64,000 bases of DNA from assembly GCF_000373965.1 (NCBI RefSeq), contig NZ_KB892865.1:77338-141337 (forward strand), written 5' to 3'. Numbering within the stretch: the first letter of the stretch is position 1; every line of letters begins with the position of its first letter. Below the pieces are notes generated by a model. That model ran no database searches, had not been told where the DNA came from, and saw only the letters and a list, made by a program, of their open reading frames with translations. This DNA comes from Uliginosibacterium gangwonense DSM 18521. Its GTDB lineage: Bacteria; Pseudomonadota; Gammaproteobacteria; Burkholderiales; Rhodocyclaceae. A program made the position numbers and the translations under genes. Shown here piece by piece: positions 49,969 to 58,751 of the stretch.

Positions 49969-51345
49969 ATGACAAAAAATTCCACACTCACCTGCTTCAA
50001 GGCTTATGACATCCGAGGAAAACTCGGCGATGAATTGAATGAGGCCATCGCCTACCGTATCGGTCGTGCTTTTGGTGAATATCTCAAACCCAAATGCGTA
50101 GCGGTGGGAGGAGACGTGCGCCTGACCTCTGAAGCACTTAAGCACGCGCTGGCTGAAGGCTTGATGGATGCGGGGGCTGATGTGATTGATATCGGCATGA
50201 GCGGAACGGAAGAAATCTATTTCTCCGCATTTCACCTGGATGTAGACGGGGGGATCGAAGTCACCGCCAGCCACAACCCACTTGATTACAACGGCATGAA
50301 GATGGTCAAGCGTGGCGCGCAACCAATCAGTGGCGACTCTGGCTTGAATGATATCAAACGGCTGGCCGAGGAAAACAAATTCCCTGCGGTTGGCAAACGT
50401 GGCTCGCTTACGCAAACAAATATTCTATCAGCGTATGTTGATCATCTGCTGGGCTATGTAGACCTTTCCGCCATTCGCCCGCTCAAACTCGTGGTCAACG
50501 CCGGGAACGGGGCAGCCGGGCATGTGGTGGATGCACTGGAAGCGCGCTTCCGGGCGGCAAACGTTCCCGTTGAATTCATTAAGGTTCATCACAACCCGGA
50601 TGGGCATTTCCCGAACGGCATTCCCAATCCACTTTTGCCGGAATGCCGCCAAGATACTTCCGATGCAGTCCGGCAACATGGTGCAGATATGGGGATTGCA
50701 TGGGATGGAGACTTTGACCGTTGCTTTCTGTTTGATGAAACTGGGACATTCATTGAGGGCTACTACATTGTTGGCCTGCTGGCTGAAGCGTTTTTGCAGA
50801 AAAACCCTGGTGCCAAGATCATTTATGACCCACGCCTGACCTGGAACACGGTTGACGTCGTCACCCAGGCGGGGGGGCAACCGATTCTGTGCAAGACCGG
50901 GCACGCCTTCATCAAGGAACGCATGCGCAAGGAAGACGCCATATATGGCGGCGAAATGAGCGCCCACCACTATTTCCGCGATTTTGCCTATTGTGACAGT
51001 GGCATGATTCCCTGGCTGCTGGTAATGGAACTTCTGAGTCGCAAAGGTATGGCACTTTCGGCATTGGTGAAGGAGCGGATCGCCAAGTACCCGTCTTCTG
51101 GTGAAATCAATCGCAAACTGGCCGACGCCAAAGCCGCCATCCAGCGCATCCGTGAAACCTACGAGAAAGATGCTGCCGCCCTCGACACCACGGATGGCTT
51201 AAGCCTGGACATGGGGGATTGGCGCTTCAATTTACGTTCATCCAACACCGAGCCTGTGCTGCGCCTGAATGTGGAGAGCCGTGGTGATATTGCGCTGATG
51301 CAGGCAAAGACCAGGGAGCTACTGAACCTGATTGAAGCCGAATAG
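49969..51345 (+). CDS. Phosphomannomutase/phosphoglucomutase
   Basis: The 458-residue protein has the alpha-D-phosphohexomutase motifs: [13 protein letters not shown] with the phosphoserine, the metal loop DGDFDRCF, the sugar-specificity loop [10 protein letters not shown], and the phosphate-binding C-terminus [12 protein letters not shown]. The GEMSAHH motif favours mannose and glucose. It converts mannose-6-phosphate to mannose-1-phosphate for polysaccharide or lipopolysaccharide synthesis. No other polysaccharide gene is adjacent. Confidence 0.93.
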   Translation: MTKNSTLTCFKAYDIRGKLGDELNEAIAYRIGRAFGEYLKPKCVAVGGDVRLTSEALKHALAEGLMDAGADVIDIGMSGTEEIYFSAFHLDVDGGIEVTASHNPLDYNGMKMVKRGAQPISGDSGLNDIKRLAEENKFPAVGKRGSLTQTNILSAYVDHLLGYVDLSAIRPLKLVVNAGNGAAGHVVDALEARFRAANVPVEFIKVHHNPDGHFPNGIPNPLLPECRQDTSDAVRQHGADMGIAWDGDFDRCFLFDETGTFIEGYYIVGLLAEAFLQKNPGAKIIYDPRLTWNTVDVVTQAGGQPILCKTGHAFIKERMRKEDAIYGGEMSAHHYFRDFAYCDSGMIPWLLVMELLSRKGMALSALVKERIAKYPSSGEINRKLADAKAAIQRIRETYEKDAAALDTTDGLSLDMGDWRFNLRSSNTEPVLRLNVESRGDIALMQAKTRELLNLIEAE

Positions 51346-51390
51346 AAGCTTGATTGATTCGCTGCGCACGCCAGACGTGCCAGCAAGAAA

Positions 51391-51414
51391 AAAGGCCATG
51401 CAAGCATGGCCTTT
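51391..51414. terminator. Bidirectional terminator between phosphomannomutase and slyD
   Basis: AAAGGCCATGC and GCATGGCCTTT form an 11-bp stem with a 2-nt AA loop. On the minus strand the T-run TTTTTTC follows; on the plus strand CTTTCC follows. It would serve both converging genes. Confidence 0.85.
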
Positions 51415-51447
51415 CCGATATTACTCCATCATGATCGAACCAAGCGA

Positions 51448-51930
51448 TCAGTGATGGTGATGCCCTTCTGGACCATGCACATGGCCGTGGGCAAGTTCTT
51501 CTGCCGAGGCGGGACGCACGGCACTCACCGTCACGTCAAAAACCAGCGCAACGCCAGCCAGGGGGTGGTTGCCGTCAACGACCACCTTTTCGTCGGCAAT
51601 GTCGGTCACGCGGAAGATCATGTCTTCCTCGCCTTCGTCGCCCACGCGCTCGAAAGACATACCCACTTCCACAGTGTCGGGGAAGCAGTCACGATCTTCG
51701 ATCAGCACCAGACTTTCGTCATACTCGCCAAAGGCATCATCGGGCTGGAGCTTCACGCTCAGCTTTTCACCCACCTTCAAACCATGCAGCTTTTCTTCCA
51801 GAAGCGGAAAAATAGCGTCATAGCCGCCATGCAGATAGACCAGCGGCTGAGCACCGTCATCCACCACGTTGCCATCAGGGTCCTTCACCTTGTAATCAAG
51901 CGTGACGACGGTGTTCTTTACGATTTCCAT
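51448..51930 (-). CDS. slyD: FKBP-type peptidyl-prolyl isomerase, SlyD type
   Basis: The 160-residue protein has the SlyD layout: an FKBP domain split by an insert-in-flap domain (VYLHGGYDAIFPLLEEKLHGLKVGEKL, then DDAFGEY, then the flap about 70-125). A His-rich tail (AHGHVHGPEGHHHH) chelates nickel. It folds proline-containing proteins and supplies nickel. The first 35 nt overlap the end of the upstream peroxiredoxin-like gene, so the two are probably co-transcribed. Confidence 0.93.
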   Translation of the reverse strand: MEIVKNTVVTLDYKVKDPDGNVVDDGAQPLVYLHGGYDAIFPLLEEKLHGLKVGEKLSVKLQPDDAFGEYDESLVLIEDRDCFPDTVEVGMSFERVGDEGEEDMIFRVTDIADEKVVVDGNHPLAGVALVFDVTVSAVRPASAEELAHGHVHGPEGHHHH

Positions 51931-52483
51931 TCTTTCTCCCGGAAAGATTTTTCAATAAATCAAGCACATTGTCGGTGTGCATCTGCACATCGACCTTGTA
52001 TTCCACATGCCACAGCCTACCATCGTTGCCGACGATAAACGTGGCGCGCTGCACGGCAGGGCGTACTGCTTCCCCACCCCTGGCGTCCTGCCAAACCCGG
52101 TAGAGTTTGCAGGCAGCGCCGTCGGCGTCCGAGAGCAGGCTGAAACCCAAGCCATGTTCATCCCGAAAATCCGCGTGCGTGGAGCAATCGTCCAGACTCA
52201 CGCCGACGACCCGGGCACCATAACGGTGAAAGTCTTCTTCGTGATCCGAGAAGCTGATTGCCTGACGCACACTCAGAGGCATCTTGTCATGCAGGTAAAA
52301 ATGCAGGACGACGATATCCTTCTGCCACGCTTCGGCCAACTCAAAGGACTCCATGTCAGCATCCAGCAGACAAAAATTTGGCGCCGGGAAACCCGACGCC
52401 AGCACGGTTGGCTGCTGTACGGCGAATTCTACCCCGCCTGTCCCTGCAACACTATCAGTTAACCACGCGGCAAGCTGTCCCAT
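51896..52483 (-). CDS. Bcp/PrxQ-like peroxiredoxin-fold protein lacking peroxidatic Cys
   Basis: ATG 52483 is preferred (AGGGGGA just upstream). The 195 residues follow the PrxQ order: FPAPNFCLLDADMESFEL, VVLHFYLHDKMPLSVRQAISF, and VVGVSLDDCSTHADF, then GLGFSLLSDADGAACKLYRVW. The position of the peroxidatic Cys in the P-x-C-T motif is Ser (MPLSV), so peroxide reduction by the standard route seems impossible. It may be a binding or regulatory relative. Cys residues elsewhere (C42-like and DDCSTH) do not occupy the catalytic site. Confidence 0.75.
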   Translation of the reverse strand: MGQLAAWLTDSVAGTGGVEFAVQQPTVLASGFPAPNFCLLDADMESFELAEAWQKDIVVLHFYLHDKMPLSVRQAISFSDHEEDFHRYGARVVGVSLDDCSTHADFRDEHGLGFSLLSDADGAACKLYRVWQDARGGEAVRPAVQRATFIVGNDGRLWHVEYKVDVQMHTDNVLDLLKNLSGRKNGNRKEHRRHA

Positions 52484-52570
52484 GATTCCCCCTAAAGTCG
52501 TACCTACATTATCTGGAATAGACGAGGCAGGCCAGAAGGACAAGGCAGATGTGCGTTCCTTACAACATTT

Positions 52571-52912
52571 TCACTTGCTCAGCGGCGGCAGACCATAGCG
52601 CTGGCGAACGCGTGAGCATTCACTGTTAAGTATCCCGAACACGCCGTGCGGGGCAAACTCCCGGCAGGGGTCCGGGCGGAATTCATAGATGCCGCAGCGC
52701 ACCGACTCCCCGATCTTGCCCACCAAGGCCACGCAACGTGGCGGAGAGCGATCCGTGCCACGCATCCGGCAGGTCTCACCTGTCTCATCGTCGGCCAGCG
52801 CATCGGGCACGCAACCGCCTTCGCTGACGAGTTGGCTGCGGTGGAAGGAGACATGCAGGCTGGCACAACACGCGCCACAACTGATACAGGGGTCCAACTT
52901 GTCTTCAGCCAT
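52571..52912 (-). CDS. YkgJ-type Cys-cluster protein
   Basis: ATG 52912 has GGAG 6 nt upstream, giving 113 residues; ATG 52924 is the alternative. The Cys pattern is CISCGACCASLHVSF, then ETCRMRG, RCVALVG, RCGIYEFRPDPC and EC, as in the UPF0153/YkgJ family that binds zinc or an Fe-S cluster. It is coupled to the TrmB gene by overlap (TrmB stop at 52905-52907). Function unknown. Confidence 0.85.
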   Translation of the reverse strand: MAEDKLDPCISCGACCASLHVSFHRSQLVSEGGCVPDALADDETGETCRMRGTDRSPPRCVALVGKIGESVRCGIYEFRPDPCREFAPHGVFGILNSECSRVRQRYGLPPLSK

Positions 52913-53576
52913 GCGTGTCTCCATTCAGGTCGGTTCTCAGGCGAAACAACGCTTGGCCGGACGCCTGGTACTTGCGCTCAAAAGGCGTCATGGCCTGCTG
53001 TGGTGCCCAGTCGTCCACGCTGGGCGTGTGTCCGGTCAAAGCCCCCAAGGCCAGCGCCATCTCTTCGATATAGATACGCCAGTTGCTGCGACACTCCAGC
53101 ACCCCGCCCAGGCGCGGAATGTGCGGGAACACCGCATGCCCATGCCAGCGCCGCGCCAGTTGGCCGATCTTGGGCCAGGGGTTGGGATACAAGATGTAGT
53201 GGCGCGCCAGCCGAATCCCTTGGACATCTAGCAGGCGCCAGAAGTCGACCAGATCGGCGCGAACAAAGCAGAGATTTTCCGGGATATCCTCCGGCTTGCC
53301 TCGCCCGAGCCGATCCTCACTCTGATCGACCCCCATCACGAAGTGGTCGGGGAAGTCCTTGGCAATCGCCAGCGAACTCCACCCCACCCCACATCCGGCA
53401 TCCAGGATCAAGGGGCTGCGCTGATCCCAGCGCGCCATGGCCTGCTCAAAAGCAGTGACATTCCAGGGCGCAAAAGGTTTGCGAAAGACTTCCTGGCGAT
53501 GCCGCTCCAGCAAATCGAGCAGGTGTTCATGCGGCCCGGTCTGAGCGGTATTGATTGAGCGCGAGTTGGCAAACAT
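52905..53576 (-). CDS. TrmB-like tRNA (guanine-N7)-methyltransferase
   Basis: ATG 53576 gives 223 residues. They include the SAM site DAGCGVGWSSLA, the TrmB signature YPNPWPK with the helical region GQLARRWHGHAVFP, and FRADLVD. It methylates G46 in the variable loop of tRNA. Part of the middle is more divergent than in typical TrmB. The gene lies between Dus and YkgJ-type genes, and tRNA genes are 2 kb away. Confidence 0.82.
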   Translation of the reverse strand: MFANSRSINTAQTGPHEHLLDLLERHRQEVFRKPFAPWNVTAFEQAMARWDQRSPLILDAGCGVGWSSLAIAKDFPDHFVMGVDQSEDRLGRGKPEDIPENLCFVRADLVDFWRLLDVQGIRLARHYILYPNPWPKIGQLARRWHGHAVFPHIPRLGGVLECRSNWRIYIEEMALALGALTGHTPSVDDWAPQQAMTPFERKYQASGQALFRLRTDLNGDTHG

Positions 53577-53577
53577 T

Positions 53578-54540
53578 TCAGAGCACCCCTGCCTGTTGCA
53601 TCGCCTGGGCAATCTCGCCCACCTCGCGCATGGCGCGGATATGCGTGTGCAGGCGCTCCGCCTCCGGGTAATTGCGGCGCAGCAAATTCAACCATTGTTT
53701 GAGTCGTCCTGGCGCGTGTCGCGGCCCTACTTTGAGGAGCACGCCCTGCCAGAATTCGCCCAGCAACGGGGCCAGGCGCAGCCAATCTTGTGCCAGAGAA
53801 CGCGGCTGTGCCCCGGTCTGCACGGCACGGATACGCTCCACGAGGAAAGGGTCGGCCACCGCGCCTCGCCCAAGCATCACATCGGCACAGCCACTTTCAG
53901 CACGGCAGCGCTCATAGTCTGCAGTCGTCCAGATTTCGCCGTTTGCCACCACCGGCACCTTGATGGCCTCGGCAATCCGCCCCAGCAGATGCCAGTGCGC
54001 GGGCGGGCGATAGAATTCGTCCCGAGTGCGGGCATGTACCACCAGTTGCTGGATGCCTCCGCTGGCAATGGCCTGGGCGGCCTCGACACACCGCCCGGTA
54101 TCCCGCACGCCCAGACGCATCTTGGCGCTAAAGGGCACGCGCCCGGCCACGGCCTGTGCGCACTGTACGGTGATTCGATGCAGCGTTTCCGGTTCGTCGA
54201 GCAATGCCGCGCCCCCGCCATGTCGATTGACCAGGGGCGCCGGGCAACCAAAATTCAAATCCACCCCGGCAGGCTGCATGCCCGCCAGACGATCGGCGTT
54301 CTGTGCCATGAATTCGGCGTCCGACCCCAACAACTGCACGCTGACCGGTGTACCGGAATTGGTGCGCGCCCCCTGTTTCAACTCTGGCGCCATGCGGTAG
54401 AACGCCCGGCGCGGTTGCAACGCATCGGTGACGCGGATAAAGGGCGTCACGCTCACGTCGTAGGCCACGGAACGGGTGAGCAGCTCACGCATAAGCTCAT
54501 CGATCAGCCCCTCCATCGGGGCGAGCAGAACAAGGGACAT
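53578..54540 (-). CDS. dusC: tRNA-dihydrouridine synthase C
   Basis: The 320-residue protein starts with VLLAPMEGLIDELMRELLT, the FMN-binding TIM barrel of Dus. It has the catalytic Cys in LNFGCPAPLV and the motif FSAKMRLGV. The C-terminal recognition helical domain ends in REVGEIAQAMQQ. DusC reduces U16 in the D-loop. The stop is separated from the TrmB start by one base. Confidence 0.9.
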   Translation of the reverse strand: MSLVLLAPMEGLIDELMRELLTRSVAYDVSVTPFIRVTDALQPRRAFYRMAPELKQGARTNSGTPVSVQLLGSDAEFMAQNADRLAGMQPAGVDLNFGCPAPLVNRHGGGAALLDEPETLHRITVQCAQAVAGRVPFSAKMRLGVRDTGRCVEAAQAIASGGIQQLVVHARTRDEFYRPPAHWHLLGRIAEAIKVPVVANGEIWTTADYERCRAESGCADVMLGRGAVADPFLVERIRAVQTGAQPRSLAQDWLRLAPLLGEFWQGVLLKVGPRHAPGRLKQWLNLLRRNYPEAERLHTHIRAMREVGEIAQAMQQAGVL

Positions 54541-54668
54541 CAGGGAAGATGAAAGTCGTGCAAAGGCGGGATTCTATCCATGTTGCAGCAAGGCCCCAAG
54601 CATATGCGCCAAGTGCGTGTTATCTTTGTAGTGTAGGGATTTGAAACTGGAAACACGGAACACAAAAA

Positions 54669-55088
54669 GTGATAGTTGTTGACCTGATCTGCTCCGCCGA
54701 ACATCGGTTCGAAGGATGGTTTGCCTCGCAGGAAGCATTCGAACACCAGAATGCGGCCGGGATGGTGTCGTGCCCTAAATGTGGCGCCACCCATATCCGC
54801 CGGCTACCTTCTGCCCCGCATCTGGCCCGGGCCATAGCGCCAACGCCAGCCCCCACGCCACCTGCCGTACCCCCGGAGGCGGTTGCCAAGCTGATCGAAG
54901 CCATTCGGGAGCATGCGGCCAATTCGGAGGACGTAGGAAGCCGTTTCCCGGAAGAGGCGCGGCGCATCTACTATGGCGACGCGGAGGAACGCGCCATCCG
55001 TGGGCAGGCCAGCCCACGGGAAGCCCTGGATCTGCTGGAAGAAGGGATCAGCGTCTTGCCTGTTCCGCCAAAGGAAGACCTGCATTAG
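54669..55088 (+). CDS. DUF1178 protein
   Basis: GTG 54669 begins a 139-residue protein with an N-terminal zinc-ribbon-like start (DLICSAEHRFEGWFAS...SCPKCGATHIRRLPSAP) and a Pro-rich linker. The conserved C-terminal part is VGSRFPEEARRIYYGDAEERAIRGQAS. The family is widespread and its function is unknown. It is divergent from dusC. Confidence 0.85.
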   Translation: MIVVDLICSAEHRFEGWFASQEAFEHQNAAGMVSCPKCGATHIRRLPSAPHLARAIAPTPAPTPPAVPPEAVAKLIEAIREHAANSEDVGSRFPEEARRIYYGDAEERAIRGQASPREALDLLEEGISVLPVPPKEDLH

Positions 55089-55224
55089 CAGAGGCTGCTG
55101 CATTGCGGGCCTCCGGCACAAAGCACAAGGGAAACAGAGCGTCGAATGCCGCATTCAGGCGCTTTGCAGGCACTCGGGCGAACCAGGGCTGATGGGCTTT
55201 CTTGTGAGGGAATCGGATTTTCAT
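55048..55224 (-). CDS. Possible small protein (58 aa) opposite the DUF1178 end
   Basis: AAGGAG lies 7 nt upstream of ATG 55224, and the ORF ends inside the DUF1178 gene by 41 nt on the other strand. The product is rich in Arg, Ala and Pro (FARVPAKRLNAAFDALFPL) and fits no family. The ribosome-binding site is the main support. Confidence 0.35.
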   Translation of the reverse strand: MKIRFPHKKAHQPWFARVPAKRLNAAFDALFPLCFVPEARNAAASANAGLPLAEQARR

Positions 55225-55326
55225 CGTACGTTCTCCTTTGCTGGAAGGAGCATAGACGCAGCAGATGACAGGCCCATGACACGTCACAAACGAAAAGAGG
55301 AAGACCGAAGCCTTCCTCTTTGAACC

Positions 55327-55402
55327 TGGAGCGGGAGACGAGTCTCGAACTCGCGACCTCAACCTTGGCAAGGTTGCGCTCTACCAACTGAGCTACTCCC
55401 GC
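55327..55402 (-). tRNA. tRNA-Gly (anticodon GCC), first copy
   Basis: On the minus strand it begins GCGGGAGTAGCTCAGTTGGT with anticodon loop CTTGCCAA. The acceptor GCGGGAG pairs with CTCCCGC and CCA is encoded. The second copy at 55577-55652 is identical. Confidence 0.96.
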
Positions 55403-55419
55403 AATAAAACTATACTTCT

Positions 55420-55493
55420 TGGAGGCGCGAGCCGGAGTCGAACCGACCTACACGGATTTGCAATCCGGTGCATAACCGCTTTGCTATCGCGCC
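55420..55493 (-). tRNA. tRNA-Cys (anticodon GCA)
   Basis: On the minus strand it begins GGCGCGATAGCAAAGCGG with anticodon GCA in a TTGCAAA loop. The T-arm is GTCGGTTCGACTCCGGC and CCA is encoded. It sits between the two tRNA-Gly copies. Confidence 0.96.
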
Positions 55494-55576
55494 CCTTAAA
55501 CCTGTACTACGTGACGCTGACAACTCAACGCCTCACACAATTCACAAGAAAAGCGGCCAAACTTTCCTTAAAATCC

Positions 55577-55652
55577 TGGAGCGGGAGACGAGTCTCGAAC
55601 TCGCGACCTCAACCTTGGCAAGGTTGCGCTCTACCAACTGAGCTACTCCCGC
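55577..55652 (-). tRNA. tRNA-Gly (anticodon GCC), second copy
   Basis: Identical to the copy at 55327-55402 over its full length. The cluster order on the minus strand is Gly, Cys, Gly. Confidence 0.96.
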
Positions 55653-55689
55653 GCTGAGAGAAAGAATTCTATACCATGGGGCGAGAATG

Positions 55690-56706
55690 TCAAGCCTTAT
55701 GTGAATCTTTTCCTTCAGGCAACGGGCCGACAGCCGCCCAGGCACGCAGTAGCAGGCTCTCATCCGCGTCACGCAATTCGTTGGGGTCCGAGAGAATCTG
55801 ACGAAAACGTTTGGCCCCCGGTAGGCCATTTGCCAAGCCCAAAATGTGACGCACCACCGCACGTATCGGGGTGCCATGCTCTTCACGCTCCGCCCGGCAA
55901 TACTTGGCAAGCTCGGCCAGAATCGGCCCGCGCTCCGGTTGCCAGTGCTCATCATAGAGAACGCGTTGCCATTCCACCAGGGCCCAGGGGTTCTGGTACG
56001 CCTCACGCCCAATCATCACTCCATCCACATGACGCACCTGCTCCAATATGCTGGCGGTATCGCATAAGCCCCCATTGAGGAGGATTTCCAGATGCGGAAA
56101 CTCCCGCTTAAGCTGATGCACCACTTCATAGCGCAGCGGTGGCACCTCGCGGTTCTCCTTGGGGGAAAGCCCCTTGAGCCAAGCGTTACGGGCATGCACG
56201 ATGAAAATGCTGCATCCGGCCTGCTCCACCCTGGCGATGAAATCACGCACAAAGGCGTAGTCCTCAATGCGGTCGATACCGATCCGGTGCTTCACACTCA
56301 CCGGCAGGCTGCACGCCTCACGCATGGCCTGCACACAATCGGCCACCAGTTGCGGCTCATTCATCAGGCAGGCACCAAAAGCCCCCTTCTGGACCCGTTC
56401 GCTGGGGCAGCCGCAGTTTAGATTCACCTCATCGTAGCCCCACTCCTGGGCCAACTCTGCGCAACGCGCCAAGTCCTTGGGTTCGCTCCCGCCCAGTTGC
56501 AGGGCAACCGGGTACTCACAGGGATTGAAGCGCAGATGCCGGGGCACATCACCGTGCAGCAACGCCCCGGTTGTCACCATCTCGGTATAGAGCCACGCAC
56601 TGGGCGCCAGCAGGCGGTGAAAGGCGCGGCAATGGCGATCCGTCCAGTCAAGCATGGGCGCCACGGTCAAGCGCCGGGGCGGGAGGGCGGAAACAGGAAG
56701 AGTCAT
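55690..56706 (-). CDS. dusA: tRNA-dihydrouridine synthase A
   Basis: The 338-residue protein has the DusA pattern: APMLDWTDRHCRAFHRLLAP, the catalytic Cys in LNCGCPSERVQKG, and VSVKHRIGIDR, followed by the C-terminal RNA-binding region. DusA reduces U20 and U20a in the D-loop of tRNA. It lies directly upstream of the tRNA-Gly/Cys/Gly cluster on the same strand. Confidence 0.93.
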   Translation of the reverse strand: MTLPVSALPPRRLTVAPMLDWTDRHCRAFHRLLAPSAWLYTEMVTTGALLHGDVPRHLRFNPCEYPVALQLGGSEPKDLARCAELAQEWGYDEVNLNCGCPSERVQKGAFGACLMNEPQLVADCVQAMREACSLPVSVKHRIGIDRIEDYAFVRDFIARVEQAGCSIFIVHARNAWLKGLSPKENREVPPLRYEVVHQLKREFPHLEILLNGGLCDTASILEQVRHVDGVMIGREAYQNPWALVEWQRVLYDEHWQPERGPILAELAKYCRAEREEHGTPIRAVVRHILGLANGLPGAKRFRQILSDPNELRDADESLLLRAWAAVGPLPEGKDSHKA

Positions 56707-56738
56707 GTCTGATTCAGATAAAACTACAGTTGCAAAAA

Positions 56739-57644
56739 TCAGGAATCCCGTCCACAGGAAGTGAAATGGGATGCCTGCAAAATTTCCAAAGGCTCGGTAG
56801 TCGGCGCATCCGGCTGCTCGGCAACAATTGCCAGATCAGCCGCATACAGGATATTGCGCGTCAGCACCCAACGGAAATGACTGTACACCGGGTTCGCTTC
56901 CAGCAGATAGAAACCTTCCGCAGTCTGCTCGGGCGGCGCACCAATAGCGGCCACACCAGGCACCACGGCAGCCAACAACTTGTTGGTACGCGCAAAGTGC
57001 AATGCCTCGTTCTGTACCGCCGCCAGCCAGATGCGCTTATCCACGCGCCCACTCACCCAGGTCTTGGGGCTGGGGTTGAAGACCCATGTCTCGGCGACCA
57101 GAGCGGAGGTTTCCTGATGCTTGGTCACATGCACGGCCAATGCACCACCCAGAGAAAACCCCGTCACCACCACCCTCACCCCTTTGTATTGGGGACGGCT
57201 GGCAATTGACTTCAGGTAACGGCGGGCCAGCCTATATTGGGTCAGGTCAAAACCAAAATTGGTGTTATGCCAATCCGCATCATCGTTTGAACCGGTATAG
57301 GCGACCACCACCTCTTGCAATGGGCCTTGGGCATTGTCGGCGTGGATTTCAAATGCGGCCGCCTCAAAACCAGAAGGATCGCGGCGAGGACGATCCACCT
57401 CACGCATCCGGTCTGGCACGGTGAAATGATGGGTCTGCCCTTCCCGATTATTCTTCTGCAAAGCAAGCGCGGCAGCCAAGGCATACAAATAGCCGCGTTT
57501 GGCAATCAGGAGATGGCGCTTGTCAAATGGGCGCTGCTGCGCATTCAAAAACCGCTCGTTACACCAGAATCGGGAAGTCTCCGCTCCCCACGCCGTTGTC
57601 GCGGCAAACGCCAACAACAGCGCACTCATCCACTTCTTCCACAT
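56739..57644 (-). CDS. Secreted lipase-like alpha/beta hydrolase
   Basis: ATG 57644 is chosen as the start of a signal peptide (WMSALLLAFAATTAWG). The 301 residues include a lipase class 3-like core with the nucleophile elbow VVTGFSLGGALAVH and upstream VVAYTGSNDDADW. The Asp and His partners cannot be placed firmly. It could be a secreted lipase or esterase. It does not carry a dedicated secretion signal other than the Sec type. Confidence 0.65.
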   Translation of the reverse strand: MWKKWMSALLLAFAATTAWGAETSRFWCNERFLNAQQRPFDKRHLLIAKRGYLYALAAALALQKNNREGQTHHFTVPDRMREVDRPRRDPSGFEAAAFEIHADNAQGPLQEVVVAYTGSNDDADWHNTNFGFDLTQYRLARRYLKSIASRPQYKGVRVVVTGFSLGGALAVHVTKHQETSALVAETWVFNPSPKTWVSGRVDKRIWLAAVQNEALHFARTNKLLAAVVPGVAAIGAPPEQTAEGFYLLEANPVYSHFRWVLTRNILYAADLAIVAEQPDAPTTEPLEILQASHFTSCGRDS

Positions 57645-57907
57645 CACCCGCCGACACCCCAACACAAGGCACATCCTGCCCACAAGGGAGGCAGTCTACC
57701 CGATGCCTGCGGCGAACCCAAATTACACCGCCATCTGGCTGGTTTGCCATTATCAATAGGCGGGCAACATCAGCGTAAAAGGAAGTTCCTCACCAGACTG
57801 CGGGGTCATGTTTTCGCTGTAATCAGTTTGTTTGCTTACATTTTGGCGCTTTCTTCCGCGCACCAATCCCCACATAATTACTGCTTTGCGTTTTTTGCCT
57901 GATCCCC

Positions 57908-58741
57908 ATGAATCTGCTTCACGTATTGATCCTGGCCATTGTCCAGGGAGCGGCTGAGTTGTTGCCGGTTTCCAGCTCGGCTCACGTCATCCTGGCCGAA
58001 AAGCTCATGGGGCTGGACCCTACGGCACCGGCCATGACCATGCTGCTGGTGATGCTGCACACAGGCACCATGTTCGCCGTGATCGTGCATTTCTGGAAAT
58101 CCTGGCAACGCGCCTACTTCAGCTCCCGACAAGTGTTTCTGCGCACATGCGGATACGTGGTGCTAGCCACCACCCTGACCGGGGGGATCGGCCTCTTCCT
58201 CCAGGCCATCATCAAGCACACCATCATGGGCAATGCCCCGGGATTCGAGATCGAAAACCTGTTCGGCAACCCACGCCTGATTGCAAGTGCGCTGGCAGCA
58301 GCAGGCATTCTGATCATCTTCTCCAGCCGTTTGCGGCAAACCGACCAGCGTGACATCTCGTGGCGCAGTGCCGCGTGGATTGGCGCGGTGCAGGGCCTAT
58401 GCCTGCCCTTCCGAGGCTTTACCCGCTCAGGTGCCACCATCTCGACAGGCATGGTGCTGGGCGTCGCCCGCACCAAGGCAGAAGAATTCAGCTTTGCGCT
58501 GGCGGTGGCACTCACCCCCGCCGTGATCGTGCGGGAGGCGTATCGCCTGTACAAAGCCGAAGCAGGCCATTCCACCCAACTGCTAGCAAGCCTTGGCCCC
58601 AACCTGCTTGGCATGGTGTTAAGCTTTGGTGCGGGCCTCCTGGCCTTGCGCTGGCTTTCAAGCTGGCTGGAACATGGGCGCTGGCACCTGTTCGGCGCCT
58701 ACTGCCTGATTTTCGCAGGTGTCGTGCTGGCTGTAGGTTAA
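57908..58741 (+). CDS. uppP: Undecaprenyl-diphosphate phosphatase
   Basis: The 277-residue membrane protein has the BacA/UppP motifs: IVQGAAELLPVSSSAH (with the essential Glu) and RGFTRSGATIS. Eight membrane helices are predicted. It recycles the undecaprenyl carrier for peptidoglycan and other polymers. Confidence 0.95.
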   Translation: MNLLHVLILAIVQGAAELLPVSSSAHVILAEKLMGLDPTAPAMTMLLVMLHTGTMFAVIVHFWKSWQRAYFSSRQVFLRTCGYVVLATTLTGGIGLFLQAIIKHTIMGNAPGFEIENLFGNPRLIASALAAAGILIIFSSRLRQTDQRDISWRSAAWIGAVQGLCLPFRGFTRSGATISTGMVLGVARTKAEEFSFALAVALTPAVIVREAYRLYKAEAGHSTQLLASLGPNLLGMVLSFGAGLLALRWLSSWLEHGRWHLFGAYCLIFAGVVLAVG

Positions 58742-58751
58742 ACAGCACATA

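Noticed and set aside
55085-56012. Minus-strand ORFs through the tRNA-Gly/Cys/Gly cluster
   Set aside because: Their shared peptide segments come from translating the identical tRNA-Gly copies, not from related proteins.
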